From positions 1,208 to 30,179 of the forward strand of contig NAOQ01000743.1 in the NCBI GenBank assembly GCA_002751075.1: a stretch of DNA of 28,972 bases, written 5' to 3'. The DNA comes from Ichthyophonus hoferi. Taxonomy: Eukaryota > Opisthokonta > Ichthyosporea > Ichthyophonida > Ichthyophonidae. The notes beneath the pieces were generated by a model, which worked only from the letters and a program-made list of their open reading frames with translations, searched no databases and was not told the DNA's origin. Positions within the stretch are counted from its first letter, which is position 1. Every line of letters begins with the position of its first letter. This document shows positions 1 to 10,833 of the stretch, piece by piece. Position numbers and translations under genes: made by a program.

Positions 1-33
1 CATTTCTAACATATTCAAATAACCTTGCTCTAG

Positions 34-2092
34 TTGGATGGTGTGACGTCAGCAGAGCCACTGATTATCCAATTAGCTGGTATGACACAACTATTATACA
101 ACCGTTTACCACAGGAAGTAAGAGACCCTTCTTCTTTTAATGCATGTTGACTTTAAATCCTTTTTTAATGTATTTTAACTTTTTTAAAAAATATATATTT
201 TAACTCATTTTAATGCATTTTAATTCTCTTTATCTGGTGGTGTATACTGTACTATACCCCTTTGTGATTGGAGATAGATAAGATATACTATAGATAGCTT
301 TTTATATTTATGCTCTTGATTTTGATGGAAGTACGCCATTGGTCCCCTGCTATGAGTATACTGATAATATATATATATATATTATCCCATTTTCTTATTA
401 TTTTCTTTCCTGCATACCCCCGATATTTTCAACCCTGCTACCAATCTTCCCCTTTTGGCCAATCAACTAACTAACTCCACCCCTATCTATATATATAACT
501 GTATATAGGAGAGATTAAACCATGACGTAACAAACCAGTACACACAATGTATGCGGGCCTTGGAATCCTTGCCTTCTCCGCATACACATACCAGAGCTCA
601 CTCTCCTATTTACAAATTGGCGGCAGCGCCCTCTATGGCCTTGCCCAATGAGAATCCTGCATCGAATTTAGTCCATCCATCTTCTCTTAAACCAATCATA
701 TTGCCTGTGGCTACCCCGTATGTATTATGATTGGGTATTGGTTACAATGCATTCCTGCCAATGATTGAATGAATTAGGCTATAGTTAATGTATTACATTG
801 GTGTAAATGTTGACTGGATAAAGTTGAAGGAGCCAATTAGATATGAGTTATCAATCTAATTCTGTTAATAACCATGCCATTTCTCTCTCTCTCCCTCCTC
901 TCTCACACGTAAACCTTCTATTTATGGGTTATATTTATAGGAATGCAGCACCAGCCAAACTAAGAAGCATCATCAAGTGTACACCCAATAAGAGGAGGGC
1001 GCCTCTTACAGATACTAGTAGTATAGAAGGGGTAGGTGTGGTGTATTCCATTCTATTCTATTGTGTTCTATTTTATTCTATTGTATTGCGTTGTATTGTA
1101 TTGTATTGTATTGTGTTCTATTCTATTTTATTTTATTCTATTCTGTTGTAATATAATGTAATGTTATGTATTGTAATATACGGTAATAAAACTAACTCCC
1201 TCTCACCCCCCTCCATCCAATCAGAATGATAATTATAACATACCTGCCAATGTTCGCAAGAAGGTAACCTTTAGTACTACTGGTTATAAGTCACCTATAC
1301 ATAAGGCCAAGCGACAGGCCGTTGGTGGAAGGTAGGTTTAGTTATACATGTATGTACATATGGATATGTATGCATGTATATGTATCTATGTATCAATGTA
1401 TCCATGTGTATCATGTCATACTACCGAACTGTCCTACTATCCTACATACCCTCATACCACCTTCCCCCATCCTTCAATAGTAATCAGTCTACAGCCTCCC
1501 GTTCACCACGTAGATTGAGAGGGACCCCCACTAAGCCCACCAATAGCGACAGGCCTTCCCACGTCCCTAACTACCTGGCTGGAACCGCTGCATTCAGGGC
1601 TCGCCAAGAAGCCAATGCCAAGAAATTACAGGTAGATGGTTGCTATGCAGAAGGTAGCAACAGGGATACTATTAGCTTGGGATCATTAGGGTTATCTGGT
1701 TGATGATTGACAGTTTTTTTTTTGTAGTTTTTAAGGTAAGTAGGTATGTATATGTGTGGATAGTATGATAGTATAATAATATAATAGTATAACAACATAG
1801 TATAATGATGTAACAGTATGTAAGTGTATATTTACAATCCTAATCTACTTTAATCCTGTATGATATCTCTATGGACTTATAATACCCTGTCAACCGTAAT
1901 TTTATATTCCTGTACAGTAATGTTTTACCGCTCTCTTTCAATAGTAAAACAATAGTAGCTAATATTCCTTTTGCTCTCTCTCCTCCTCGTCCTCTTCCTC
2001 GCCATCCCTTTCAGGAAATCCGAGTAGAACAGACAGACCATAATCATAAGACATCTATGGGGACACTAAAGAGAAAGCTAGCCTGGAACTAA
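34..2092 (+). CDS. Multi-exon gene, 3' part: basic protein with PP1-docking-like and CDK-type motifs
   Basis: Six exons fit together in phase: 34-117, 509-717, 941-1031, 1225-1331, 1481-1631 and 2015-2092, the last ending in TAA. Donors are GTAAGA, GTATGT, GTAGGT, GTAGGT and GTAGAT; all acceptors end in AG. They give about 239 residues; the 5' part lies left of the window. The first visible exon looks helical; from about residue 80 the protein is Pro/Ser-rich and basic. It contains KKVTF, which fits the RVxF docking motif for protein phosphatase 1, and CDK-type sites TPNK, SPIHK, SPRR and TPTK. A charged helical stretch (FRARQEANAKKLQ) precedes the short C-terminal exon. This pattern suits a nuclear, cell-cycle-regulated protein, but I recognise no family. 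Introns 3, 4 and 5 hold simple repeats. A shorter reading from ATG at 635 is possible, but open frames upstream in phase favour the longer gene. Confidence 0.66.
1042..1170. repeat. Pentanucleotide microsatellite in intron 3 of the first gene
   Basis: Imperfect TATTC/TATTG repeats fill most of the intron at 1032-1224. The open frame running into it is an artefact of the repeat. Confidence 0.85.
1340..1412. repeat. Low-complexity ATGTATG tract in intron 4
   Basis: Imperfect repeats of ATGTATG and ATGTATC lie just downstream of the donor at 1332. Confidence 0.7.
1735..1830. repeat. AGTATAATA-type tract in intron 5
   Basis: Imperfect 5-10 base repeats (GATAGTATAATA and similar). Their composition resembles the minisatellites near 24.5 kb and 27.6 kb. 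Confidence 0.65.
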
Positions 2093-2486
2093 TAACTAAT
2101 AACAACTATAAGGATATGGTGTAGATGCTGTTGCTATGGAAACGGAAACAAATCACCTTGGTTTTCTCTTTATAACTTAATTTTATTTTGACCATACATC
2201 CAAGCTATGTTTATTACATTAAATAATTAGTTGTTTTTTGTTTTGTTGTTTCTATTTGTCCCTATCTGTATTTATAAAAAAAGATATGATGGGGTTTTGT
2301 ATATATTTTACTTTACCTTAATTAAGAAGAGATAAAAAAAAAGATCTGTTATCACCATGAGATAATGGCAATGAATGATAGTGTTGCCATGGTGATATTA
2401 AATTGGCTTGCTTATTAAAGAAATCCTTCTACAATACAGAAAAGACTGATTTACAGATAAACTTGTGTGTTGACAAATCAATTTAC
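2093..2486. other. 3' flank of the first gene, with a hairpin
   Basis: AT-rich. An ATTAAA polyadenylation-signal variant lies near 2218. A GTTGC-TATGG-AAAC motif at about 2127-2140, in the likely 3' UTR, resembles an RFX X-box. No coding potential seen apart from the hairpin listed separately. Confidence 0.5.
2351..2396. repeat. Imperfect palindrome / hairpin containing GTTGCCATGG
   Basis: The left arm ATCACCATG (2351-2359) pairs with CATGGTGAT (2388-2396), and inner GGCAA (2367-2371) pairs with TTGCC (2384-2388), leaving a 7-base bulge on the left. The right arm holds GTTGCCATGGTGAT, close to the RFX X-box consensus. It could also be the remains of a small inverted-repeat transposon. Confidence 0.6.
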
Positions 2487-2692
2487 CTGGTTATATGTAA
2501 TTAATTAATTAATTAATTAATATTGGATTGATCATTTCATGATCTGCTTCTTATCAGAACTTTGATCAAACTATGTTTTTATTTGGAGTTAATGGTTTTG
2601 CAACATAAAGGATTAAATTGTAATACTCTGGTGCGGGGAAATTCTCCTAATTCACCGCTTTCTAGTGCATTGAATGCTTTGGTTCCAACGCA
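2487..2692 (-). repeat. Partial 3' LTR of the copia fossil
   Basis: Diverged match to about 5617-5786, beginning TGACAAATC on the plus strand and ending near GGTTCCAACGCA. The remainder of an LTR is not recognisable to its left. Confidence 0.55.
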
Positions 2693-5463
2693 CTCTCTTG
2701 GCCTGATAAAGTCTGTGCTATCATGGCCAGAAAAGAAGAAAATATTCAAATGGAAACAAGCTTCAACAAACTTTTGGCCATTTGGAAAGCTGGGTTTGTA
2801 ATAGCTTTTGTCAAATAAATCTGCTGTTTATACTTGTCTCAGGATCCCTTTTACTGTGATTTCCCTATTTTTGATTGCTTCCTTAATGTACAGGTACCTC
2901 AATCAGATGTGTCTTGCACCTCTAAAGACTTACTTATTTCTTACTATTGACTTGTAGATTTCTTACCATTGACTTGTAGTTTCATGCATACAATACTAAT
3001 GCACAAGCAGTCCAAAAACAAAAATAAAGCTATGGACAGGATCTGTTGACAAGTAGTTGATATAGCTATATACTCATTTTCAATGGTCAACAAGGCAGTT
3101 ATGTATTGAATTGAGTAACCTAGGAAATCAGTCAGTTATCCCTTGTTTTTGGTTGATTGGAAAGCATTGACTAAAGGCACTGACAAGTGCCTCCTTTTTA
3201 TGTCGATGCTCTGATATGATTAGAATATCATCCACATAGCAACATATAGCTAGAGACTAACTGGTGGTGTAAGATATATATAGGCAAGGGTCTTTGTTTG
3301 CCAGATGCATTTCTTGGGTATGTAGGAAGGCATCTAGTGTTTCATTCCATCTGAGACCATTTATGCACACGTTATAGAGGCACTTTGATAATTTGCAAAT
3401 CTATCTTGGGTTGTCTGAATCGTCCATGGATGGGGATTGAAACATTTAGATTGGGCTTGGAAGCATTGCATGTAGATAGGCAGAACAGATATCGAGTTGA
3501 CTAAATTTATATTGATGAGCCACAGCAATTGCAATTAGGATCTAAATGGTAATGAAACTGGCTACAAGAGAAGAGATGTTAAATAAATCCTTTTTCATTG
3601 TCTCCATGCTGCCTTGTGCACAGCTAAAGCATTGTGTTCTATGACCGCTCTGTTGTGGTCATATTTCCTGTGGTAGACCTATGGGCTTCATAGAAGTGTG
3701 GAATCATTAGGAACTTCCTCCCTTGGGAGAAGGGTTCAGATATGGAACGTGTTGATCATGGTGAGTTCAGTATGCATGACGTTGATCCAAGACAATTTGT
3801 CGTGGGAATGCATTGCCTCCTTGTAGTTCTTAAGGTCCGTGAACTCTGTGTTGCTGAGAGATGAGGAGGTGTTGGTCTCTGTGCTTATCATTATATGTGC
3901 AGGTAGCTGGTGTTGACCATACGTTTAGTTGCTGTATGTTGTGAATGGTGCATAGCAGTTGTGGGGATATATCTTGAAATCGGCATTAAGTTCAGTATAA
4001 CAATTTAGAACCTTTCTCTCATCAGGGCAAGAGAAATCATGCAATGGCATAAAAAACCGTAAGATCAGCGGTGAGCTTGATGGAGATGTAGGAATAGTGT
4101 TTGGGGTATACTCTCTGAAACTGTATATTTTTAGAGAGTAAGAGTACGCACTGATTCATTGTCTGTTGGATGGTGTTATTAGTGAAGGTGGCATTGAGAC
4201 TGGTGTCTAATCAGAAAGAATCACCAGTAAATGTTCAATGAGAGCAATATATCAATCTGCCATGTCATATGTTTTAACTGATGACTGTGGTTGCATAGCA
4301 CTTCCCTTTGGGTGGATGGATATGGTATGTGTCCTTTAGTTCAATGAATTTGGTGTTTTTGAAAGATAGGCTCAGGTTTTGTATCCTCAATCATCTGGAT
4401 ATTATATTGAGATGATTAGATAGCAATATTTTTTGTGAGGGCCCGGACCATCTCAGCTAATTCCTTTATTGTTGTGGTTGTTTGTTGAGGCAGAAAACTC
4501 ATTAAAGCATGCATTAGTTACTGTAATTGAGAAGGGGAATTTGTGCAGTTGAGCATTGAAAGCAGCATTGAACTGTTCAAATTCAGAACGTTCATTAAAC
4601 ATGGTCATAATTTTTGCCAACTGCTACCATGATTCTGTCAAGAACTAAATGGTTTGGACATCCCTTAATGTACTTTGCTGTTGGAGGGACGTGAGGACAG
4701 CATGGTAGGTAGATGGGTAAGTCATTACTGTAAGTGGTACAATGGCTGAGGTAAGAGGAAAATTTTGAAGAGATACTGTTAGGTTCAACACTATAGTTTT
4801 AACTATAGTGATGGGCTGATACGATAAGGTCTTCCTGGTGATGCCTGAAAGAGTAGGACCAATGGGTGACTGTGCAATATGTTCTTATTCTAGTTGGGTA
4901 TCTAAAAAGATAATGACCAACGGGAAAAGCTGTGCTGAAGTGGATTCAGCAAGAGGTACAGGAGAGTCGTGATTTAAAATGAAAGCGTGGTATGGGTCAA
5001 TAACCCTATTAAAAATAGAACTAGTATCTGCTGTACAGAGTTCTATCTGGCGGTTATGGTCAGGCAAAGGGCAGGCTAAGGCTCTAGCGGATTTTGAATC
5101 TTCCTCTGTTGATTAATGGATATAGAGGCCTTTCGCTTCTTATTTGGCAATGTATTGCATAAGTGAGTAACTGTAATCTAATTGGGTCTGCGTGTATACT
5201 TAAGGTATTAGTACTATCGGAAGAACTAACACTAGACTCAATTAGTTGATAATTCAACTTCTTTAACAACTGCAGATAGTATGGGGAGGAAAAAAAGAAT
5301 AAAGAAAAAAAGAGGAAAAAATGGATTCCAAAATAGTATTAGTATGGCAATGTCTCTTTTTGTAATACCTTGAACAGTCAGTATTGTTAGTTGTTTTTAT
5401 TCCTTTGCTCCTTTCTCAACCTTGATTTATCATGGGTTTTGCTCACTAATAAATGGGACCAAT

Positions 5464-5786
5464 TGTAAAATTTCTTATTGGCTAATATAATTCACAGAAG
5501 ATCACCAAAGACCACTAGAATTGTTTGATCTTATCTCAATAATCTTTGTACTATCGTGTCCTTATTTGGATGGCTCGTTAGCTTATTCATCAATAAATGT
5601 TTGCATAGCATGTATGACAAATCCATTTACCTGGCTAAAAACGTTATACATTAACTGTAATATTGATCTGATAATTTCATGATCCGTTGGTTTTCCGAAC
5701 TTCGGTCGAAATACGCGTTCATTTAGAGTTTATGGTCTTATAAAGGAATCAGCTGTAAAAGTGCATCGAATGCTTTTGTTCCAACA
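5464..5786 (-). repeat. 5' LTR of the copia fossil
   Basis: Read on the minus strand it starts TGTTGGAAC and ends ACA, two bases before a TGGTCCCATT primer-binding-site-like stretch. Its outer half recurs at about 2487-2690 and its inner half at 19158-19260, which helps set the limits. Confidence 0.6.
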
Positions 5787-5836
5787 CAACCTCTATATGG
5801 TAATCAATGAGCTCTACCGGACGTCTTTTTTCTAAC

Positions 5837-6006
5837 ACCAACTCTAATAAATATATAAGCTGGGCCCAGACTGGTTTTGCGTACGTGCTTTGTTTCAGAA
5901 ACGTGATGTATGAATTTATCTAAGTAATTAAGTTGCACATCGGCTCAGTCTAAATGTGTTAGATTTTACAGCATATTAAAACAGATAAATACGTAAACTG
6001 TCACAC
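5837..6006 (+). repeat. Direct repeat, copy 1
   Basis: About 170 bases starting ACCAACTCTAATAAA recur in the same direction at 6563-6736, roughly 75-80% alike by eye. Shared blocks include GGCTCAGTC, GTGTTAGATTTTA-like and GCATATTAAA. A second block (6285-6345 against 6760-6815) may continue the duplication. Confidence 0.65.
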
Positions 6007-6562
6007 AAGATGGTGTTAGTGGTTGTTGAGTATTGCCTTTCCTCCGTCAAAGTATTCTCTAAATGTAATTTTTACCAAGGTGGTAGCCAATGATATTGTT
6101 AAAACCAGTGTTCAATATAAAGCCCATAAACCCATCGGATCCTTATCCAATCTCTAATCTTGTTGTTATAGTCGTAGTCTATAACTATGCCCATACAATT
6201 TGTATTCTATTATCTTAAGAACTTTATTTGTGCCTTTTAAACTAGCTTATAATTGATTAATTGTCACGTTACGCGACCATCCATCAATCCAGTAGATCAC
6301 AGGTGGTCCGGACTTAATCTATATCACCTGAATACGGATTAGTCTAATTAGAGATAAGAGTTTACTTTATTCTCAAGATCTATCAGATCGCATTATCAAG
6401 ACTTTATCTACATCCAATAAATATATATTTCTCTATTAAAGATACAGGAGAACACCATCGCATATCGATTGTTCTAGTATGTATTAAGATTTTCTAAATA
6501 TTGCAAAACCTTTATATTACAAGGAACGATCCTGGCTTAATGTTTATTTTCTAGTAGCTACT

Positions 6563-6736
6563 ACCAACTCTAATAAAAGATAAAAGCTGAGCCCAGGCTG
6601 GTTCAGGGCATGAGTTTTTTGTTCATAAACGTGATGTGCGAATTTTTTTATGTAGTTAAATAGTATAACGGCTCAGTCCCAGTGTATTAGATTTTAGAGC
6701 ATATTAAAGCAGATAATTAGGTATTTCTACTGTCGC
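6563..6736 (+). repeat. Direct repeat, copy 2
   Basis: Partner of 5837-6006. The pair is about 720 bases apart and not coding. It could be a tandem segmental duplication or the ends of an unrecognised element. Confidence 0.65.
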
Positions 6737-6815
6737 AAATACTTTAATAATATGAAGATCCATTAGATCACCCACCAGAACTTAATATATATATTATTAG
6801 GATGCACTAATCTAT

Positions 6816-9169
6816 GCATAGCATAACGTGTTTCCCGGAAATAACCATAATAGGCTATATAAAACAAACAATTCCTAATTTAATGCGCCGTCCCAATTGG
6901 TATAGCAGTGACTGTAGTGGTCCTGTGGTATGCAGCTTTTCATGAAAATTACACAAATAAACATCGTTCATTAAGAGTACAAGGCGACCTAAAAGACCTA
7001 ACTTAGACGATTTTGGCCAACAAAAACTCTCTGATCCTCTTAAATATTCCCTATTTAATTATTTTTATATTATATTCAGGTAAAGGTAAGTCGTAAAGTT
7101 TTACAATTATATTTGTTGAACTACATGCCGCAGTATGCAAGTAGATAACCAATGTTTATTTTTAACTAACCATTGGATAATATAATCTAACGATTGCTTG
7201 GAATTGGCCAGGTATGGGACATAATGATAATTGATGTTTCAACAATCAAACGCTAGGGTATACATAAGTAAATTATAAATTGTAATATACCTACATAATG
7301 TTAGCATAGTTGTAGAATTCTTTCTGGGTATCTCATAACGCCGTTATCAGCATGAAAATTGCATGACAAACCCCTATATACCATACTATATGCCATATAC
7401 CATACTCTTTTTTGATATATTTTTGTTATCTAAATTCACATCATAAACATCATACATATTGCAGGCATCTATATAGGTATGATATACATACCTAGAGCAG
7501 CACTGCAAACTTTCGATGTACTTTTTTATAGATTAGATACTGCAATTATATTTGAGTTCACATCAGACATATATGTGTGTTATATGCCATTCTGCAAACA
7601 AGTTGGCAGGAAATTCAAATGACGAAATATCCTCTAAATAGATCCCTTTACTTGCAGTACCTACCGACGCTACTTCCACAATAAAGCATGCATTATATTT
7701 TTTAAAAGAGCTTGATAACTTAGCATAACATAACGTCTACATTAAAATATGAACATAAAACTACATACCTAAGGGTACCATACCTCCCACTCAGGCTCAT
7801 TAGGCTCAATTGAGGTCCACCCTGATGGAGTTGTCGGTTAAGATTATTTGTCGCAGGTGATCACACACGACCTACACGCACGCAAAAATTATTTGTGCTT
7901 GAATGATTTCTACGAGCAGAGCAAAATAATAGAAAAGTGCTTTTCACAACTAAATTAACATCATAATTTTATTGGATTACAATTGCATGATATGCAGCAT
8001 TATTTTTCTACATTATTACGCAGTCATTCAACCAAATGCCTAAATAAATAGAATTTAGTAAATAGTTTTACATTTATTTTTTATTAGTAATATATTTAAA
8101 GTTAACTGCGAGCTCTATATCAATTAAAAACATTAACTACTCCTAATATTAATAGAGTCGAATCAAGTCGGGCCGTACTATATGATTGGACCATGAATGA
8201 CTAATTATATTTGAGAGTAAAAGAAAAGACCCAAGACCTATTATGTAAAACTATACTTAGGACATCACTATTATATCAATTACATCATATACTAAAGCAT
8301 TGGTAGAAATATCAGTTAAAAATTTATTTTTTTATTTTATAAGCATGTATTACTGATACTTGATTTATTTAAGATTGATAGAAAACGTTTATTAATTATT
8401 GGCGTGTCTACCAATTGGTCGCCCTGTACTGTACTATAAGTCTACAATCCAATTAAAGCACTGCATAGATGGTGAAGATTATTAGTTTATATTACTATTA
8501 TTATTATGGTTACTCATGCTATTACTATTACCATTAATATAATTATTACTATTATTCTCATTGTTCCTGTTACGATTACTCATTATTATTTACTATTACT
8601 ATTACTCATACTCTATCATTACTATTAATTGTCTATTATACTGCTTTGCGTGAAAATTCTACAGCTTTAAACAAAAAAAAAGTGTGATGCTAATTACAAT
8701 AACATCGTCAATAAAATAATAAAGAAACACTTGCATAATATATCATTACTAGTAATTATTTATCAAGTTGTTTCACATGAAAAACTTCCAGTTTTGAGCA
8801 ATAAACAGTAGCATGGCATTAATACAATAACATTACTACTAAAGTAATAAAGATGCACCGGTTAATATATATATATATATATACAATTTCACTTCGTGAA
8901 AGAATTTAATTTTTTTTTTGCAATGTAGTGTCCCTTGAACTGATTCGCAATATCGTGTCATGACGGTCATATATACATCTACACACTCACATGTCCAGCA
9001 TTGAGATGAGAATCTAGAGGTTACTATGCCAAGTCATACGATATTGCATTATATATGATGTACATAAATCTTCTGTCTATTGTCTGATTATTAATATATT
9101 ATATGTTTACCAAGATGTTTAACCAAGAGGTATTGTTGTTGTTGTTGTTGCTTATTTACAAATAAAGAC
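6816..9169. other. AT-rich stretch without a gene
   Basis: Very AT-rich with frequent stops in all frames. It holds ATT/ACT trinucleotide repeats (about 8486-8640), a TA run (about 8866-8882) and a short GTT run (about 9132-9150). No domain or convincing exon seen. Confidence 0.6.
8486..8640. repeat. ATT/ACT trinucleotide microsatellite
   Basis: Imperfect runs of TTA, ATT and ACT units with scattered substitutions. Confidence 0.75.
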
Positions 9170-9201
9170 ATGCATTATATTGTCTTAATATCTAAGTACA
9201 A

Positions 9202-10215
9202 TCAAACGATCACAGCTGCATGTGCTGCTATTCCAGGTAACAATGTAGAACAAGATTTCCTTCGCATGGCACATGCTTCGACTGAAACCTCTGTATTTCC
9301 AATAATATTCTGTTTGATAAATGCATCGGCAGTATTTGCTAAAGGCGTAGGAGGGGATACGAGCTCTGGAGTGGTTGCCTTCGAAGGCACCTTATTGATG
9401 TTAGTATTAATCCATGGGTTCTTGAGCACCTCTCCCATAGTAGGTCGGAGACAGGGACGAAACTGAAACATTGATACAAGCAAAGAGAAACACTCTGGGG
9501 TAATATGACGAGGTGGCACGTATGTTGTCCATTGCTCGTGATAACGATCAACAGAAAATGGAAGACGCACTGTTAGCATGGAGTGAAGCACGCAGCCCAA
9601 GGACCATACTTCGCTAGCAGGTCCAGTGTAGGGTGTACCCTCATATACCCCATATACTTCAGGAGCGGCAAAGACAGGAGAACCAGTTGGGCTATACAAA
9701 AATTCGTGATAAGCATTCTTGCAAATATGGGCCAAGCCAAAATCTCCTAATTTAAGGTGGCCCCGACTTATAAATATGTTTGCATTCTTAACATCTCGGC
9801 TGACAACACCATTTCTGTGACAGAATCCTAGAGCAGAAGCTAGTTGAGAGGTCCAAATAGCCGCCTGACGTTCGCTTACAGAACCATTTTTGACGAGAAA
9901 ATCGTGCAGATTACCCCCTTCACAGTATTCCAGTACTAGATACACGTAGTCAAAGTCTTCGTGTACAGCATATAGTTGAACTACGTTGGGGTGGCCGCGA
10001 ATCCTACGCATAGCATCGATCTCCGTATCAAGTGTCTTACGGTTTGACTTCGCTTTGCTAACTATCTTTATAGCTACAACCATGCCAGTAGGAAGATATG
10101 TGGCGAGACGAACAACAGAAAAACATCCTGAACCTATTTGTTTTCCCAATAAATAATCTGCCATCGCTGGAGAGGAATACAACTTAGTAGGCCAAACACT
10201 CATTTTAGCAGCCAT
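9202..10215 (-). CDS. Intronless Ser/Thr protein kinase
   Basis: A 337-residue protein made mostly of one protein kinase domain (about 21-270) and a Ser/Pro-containing tail. Visible motifs: glycine loop IGSGCFSVV (28-35), VAIK Lys50, helix-C Glu65, catalytic loop SRDVKNAN with Asp141, Lys143 and Asn146, DFG (158-160), and APE-type AAPE (183-186). The domain therefore looks catalytically competent. Two oddities: the HRD motif reads SRD, and the helix-F DxWSxG motif reads EVWSLG, Glu for Asp. The CAMK/AMPK-like look of VKNANIFI...LKLGDFGLA suggests a Ser/Thr kinase of that broad type; I cannot name the family. The ATG at 10213-10215 is preceded by an in-frame stop; a second ATG follows four codons later. 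No introns, unlike its neighbours, so it may be an old retrocopy that stayed intact, or a lineage-expanded single-exon kinase. Confidence 0.93.
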   Translation of the reverse strand: MAAKMSVWPTKLYSSPAMADYLLGKQIGSGCFSVVRLATYLPTGMVVAIKIVSKAKSNRKTLDTEIDAMRRIRGHPNVVQLYAVHEDFDYVYLVLEYCEGGNLHDFLVKNGSVSERQAAIWTSQLASALGFCHRNGVVSRDVKNANIFISRGHLKLGDFGLAHICKNAYHEFLYSPTGSPVFAAPEVYGVYEGTPYTGPASEVWSLGCVLHSMLTVRLPFSVDRYHEQWTTYVPPRHITPECFSLLVSMFQFRPCLRPTMGEVLKNPWINTNINKVPSKATTPELVSPPTPLANTADAFIKQNIIGNTEVSVEACAMRRKSCSTLLPGIAAHAAVIV

Positions 10216-10556
10216 TATATATCGTACTTGGTTATTTATATGGAATTAAATATCCTACAAACTTGAAAGACAAGTACTACCACCTAAATGTATTACAAAA
10301 TGAAACACTGAGGTCCCGCTTCGTCTTTTAAGCTAATTGTAAAGTATTAAAGTAAAGCAAAGTATTACAAAACCGTCAAGTAAAAGGCTTCAAAACGGAA
10401 GCGGATAGCCCATCACGGCCAATCAAAACGTTCAGTTCTATTTGAACCAGACAAATAATGATCCTATTAGCCAATAATCTAGAAATTATTTTTAAACTGA
10501 AGCCATTTAGTGGCTATCACAAAAAAGCTTGATAATTCTCGCATCCAATAATAATC
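10216..10556 (-). promoter_or_regulatory. Probable kinase promoter region with CCAAT boxes
   Basis: Upstream of the kinase on the minus strand. CCAAT occurs at 10419-10423, 10471-10475 and 10545-10549 (inverted relative to the gene). A TATAAATA sequence at 10233-10240 is very close to the first ATG, so if used as a TATA box transcription would start near the second ATG. Also the 3' flank of the mini-gene. Confidence 0.35.
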
Positions 10557-10570
10557 AGTATTAAATTTAT

Positions 10571-10827
10571 TTACATTGGATTGGCTGTATTGTTAACCAA
10601 TAATGAGATACCAAGTGTGGCTTCGAGATTTATGCCTGTGATCTCAAGCGTATGCCGTAAGTTACTCATTTTATTCACAAAACTATCTATTGCCTGGATA
10701 AAGAAAACGTACCCAAAAAAATCATTCGCTTGGAAGTATCCAACAATTGTTGGTCTTAGAGATCTTAGACCTGCATCTTTTTTTCTTTGTCCTTTAATTG
10801 CTCTAAACACTGTTTGAAATCAGACAT
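10571..10827 (-). CDS. Two-exon mini-gene for a 59-residue helical protein
   Basis: Exon 1 is 10771-10827 (19 codons from ATG), ending CAG before GTCTAA. Exon 2 is 10571-10693, after a pyrimidine-rich acceptor ending TTTATCCAG. The 77-base intron leaves the frame in phase 0. The product starts MSDFKQCLEQLKDKEKKMQ and continues AIDSFVNKMSNLRH..., charged and probably helical or coiled-coil. The TAA stop overlaps an AATAAA-type sequence, consistent with a gene end. No family recognised. Alternatively a donor at ACTTG/GTATCT inside exon 2 continues to an exon I could not find, making this the 5' end of a longer gene. It lies about 350 bases upstream of the kinase on the same strand. Confidence 0.45.
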
Positions 10828-10833
10828 CCTTAT

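Larger units (their letters stand above)
2487..5786 (-). mobile_element. Ty1/copia LTR retrotransposon fossil
   Basis: A degraded element on the minus strand. Pieces of copia-type reverse transcriptase are recognisable in the expected order from right to left: WINVMHTEL near 3760-3800, QLDICSAYLHA near 3470-3510, a GLRW/DPCLYI stretch near 3280-3350, and the YVDD box at 3227-3238. Frames near 4885-5269 sit where gag would be. The right-hand LTR spans about 5464-5786 (minus strand TGTTGG... to ...ACA) and is followed at 5445-5461 by a TGG-starting primer-binding-site-like stretch. The left-hand LTR-related sequence (about 2487-2690) is partial. At about 3.3 kb it is shorter than typical full copia elements, and it is clearly broken, with many lesions. 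LTR divergence suggests it is old. Confidence 0.75.

Noticed and set aside
619-638. CTCF-like GC-rich core (CCATAGAGGGCGCTG on the minus strand)
   Set aside because: It lies within a coding exon of the first gene, whose frame explains it; one motif match is not evidence of an insulator.
2562-2801. 79-codon open frame
   Set aside because: Overlaps the left LTR-related part of the copia fossil; no family resemblance.
7780-7880. Possible tiny minus-strand exon with WTSIEPNEPEWE before a GTATGG donor
   Set aside because: About 38 bases, with an uncertain acceptor and no partner exons; the opposite strand is equally open.
9170-9466. Plus-strand open frame opposite the kinase
   Set aside because: Antisense shadow of the kinase tail.
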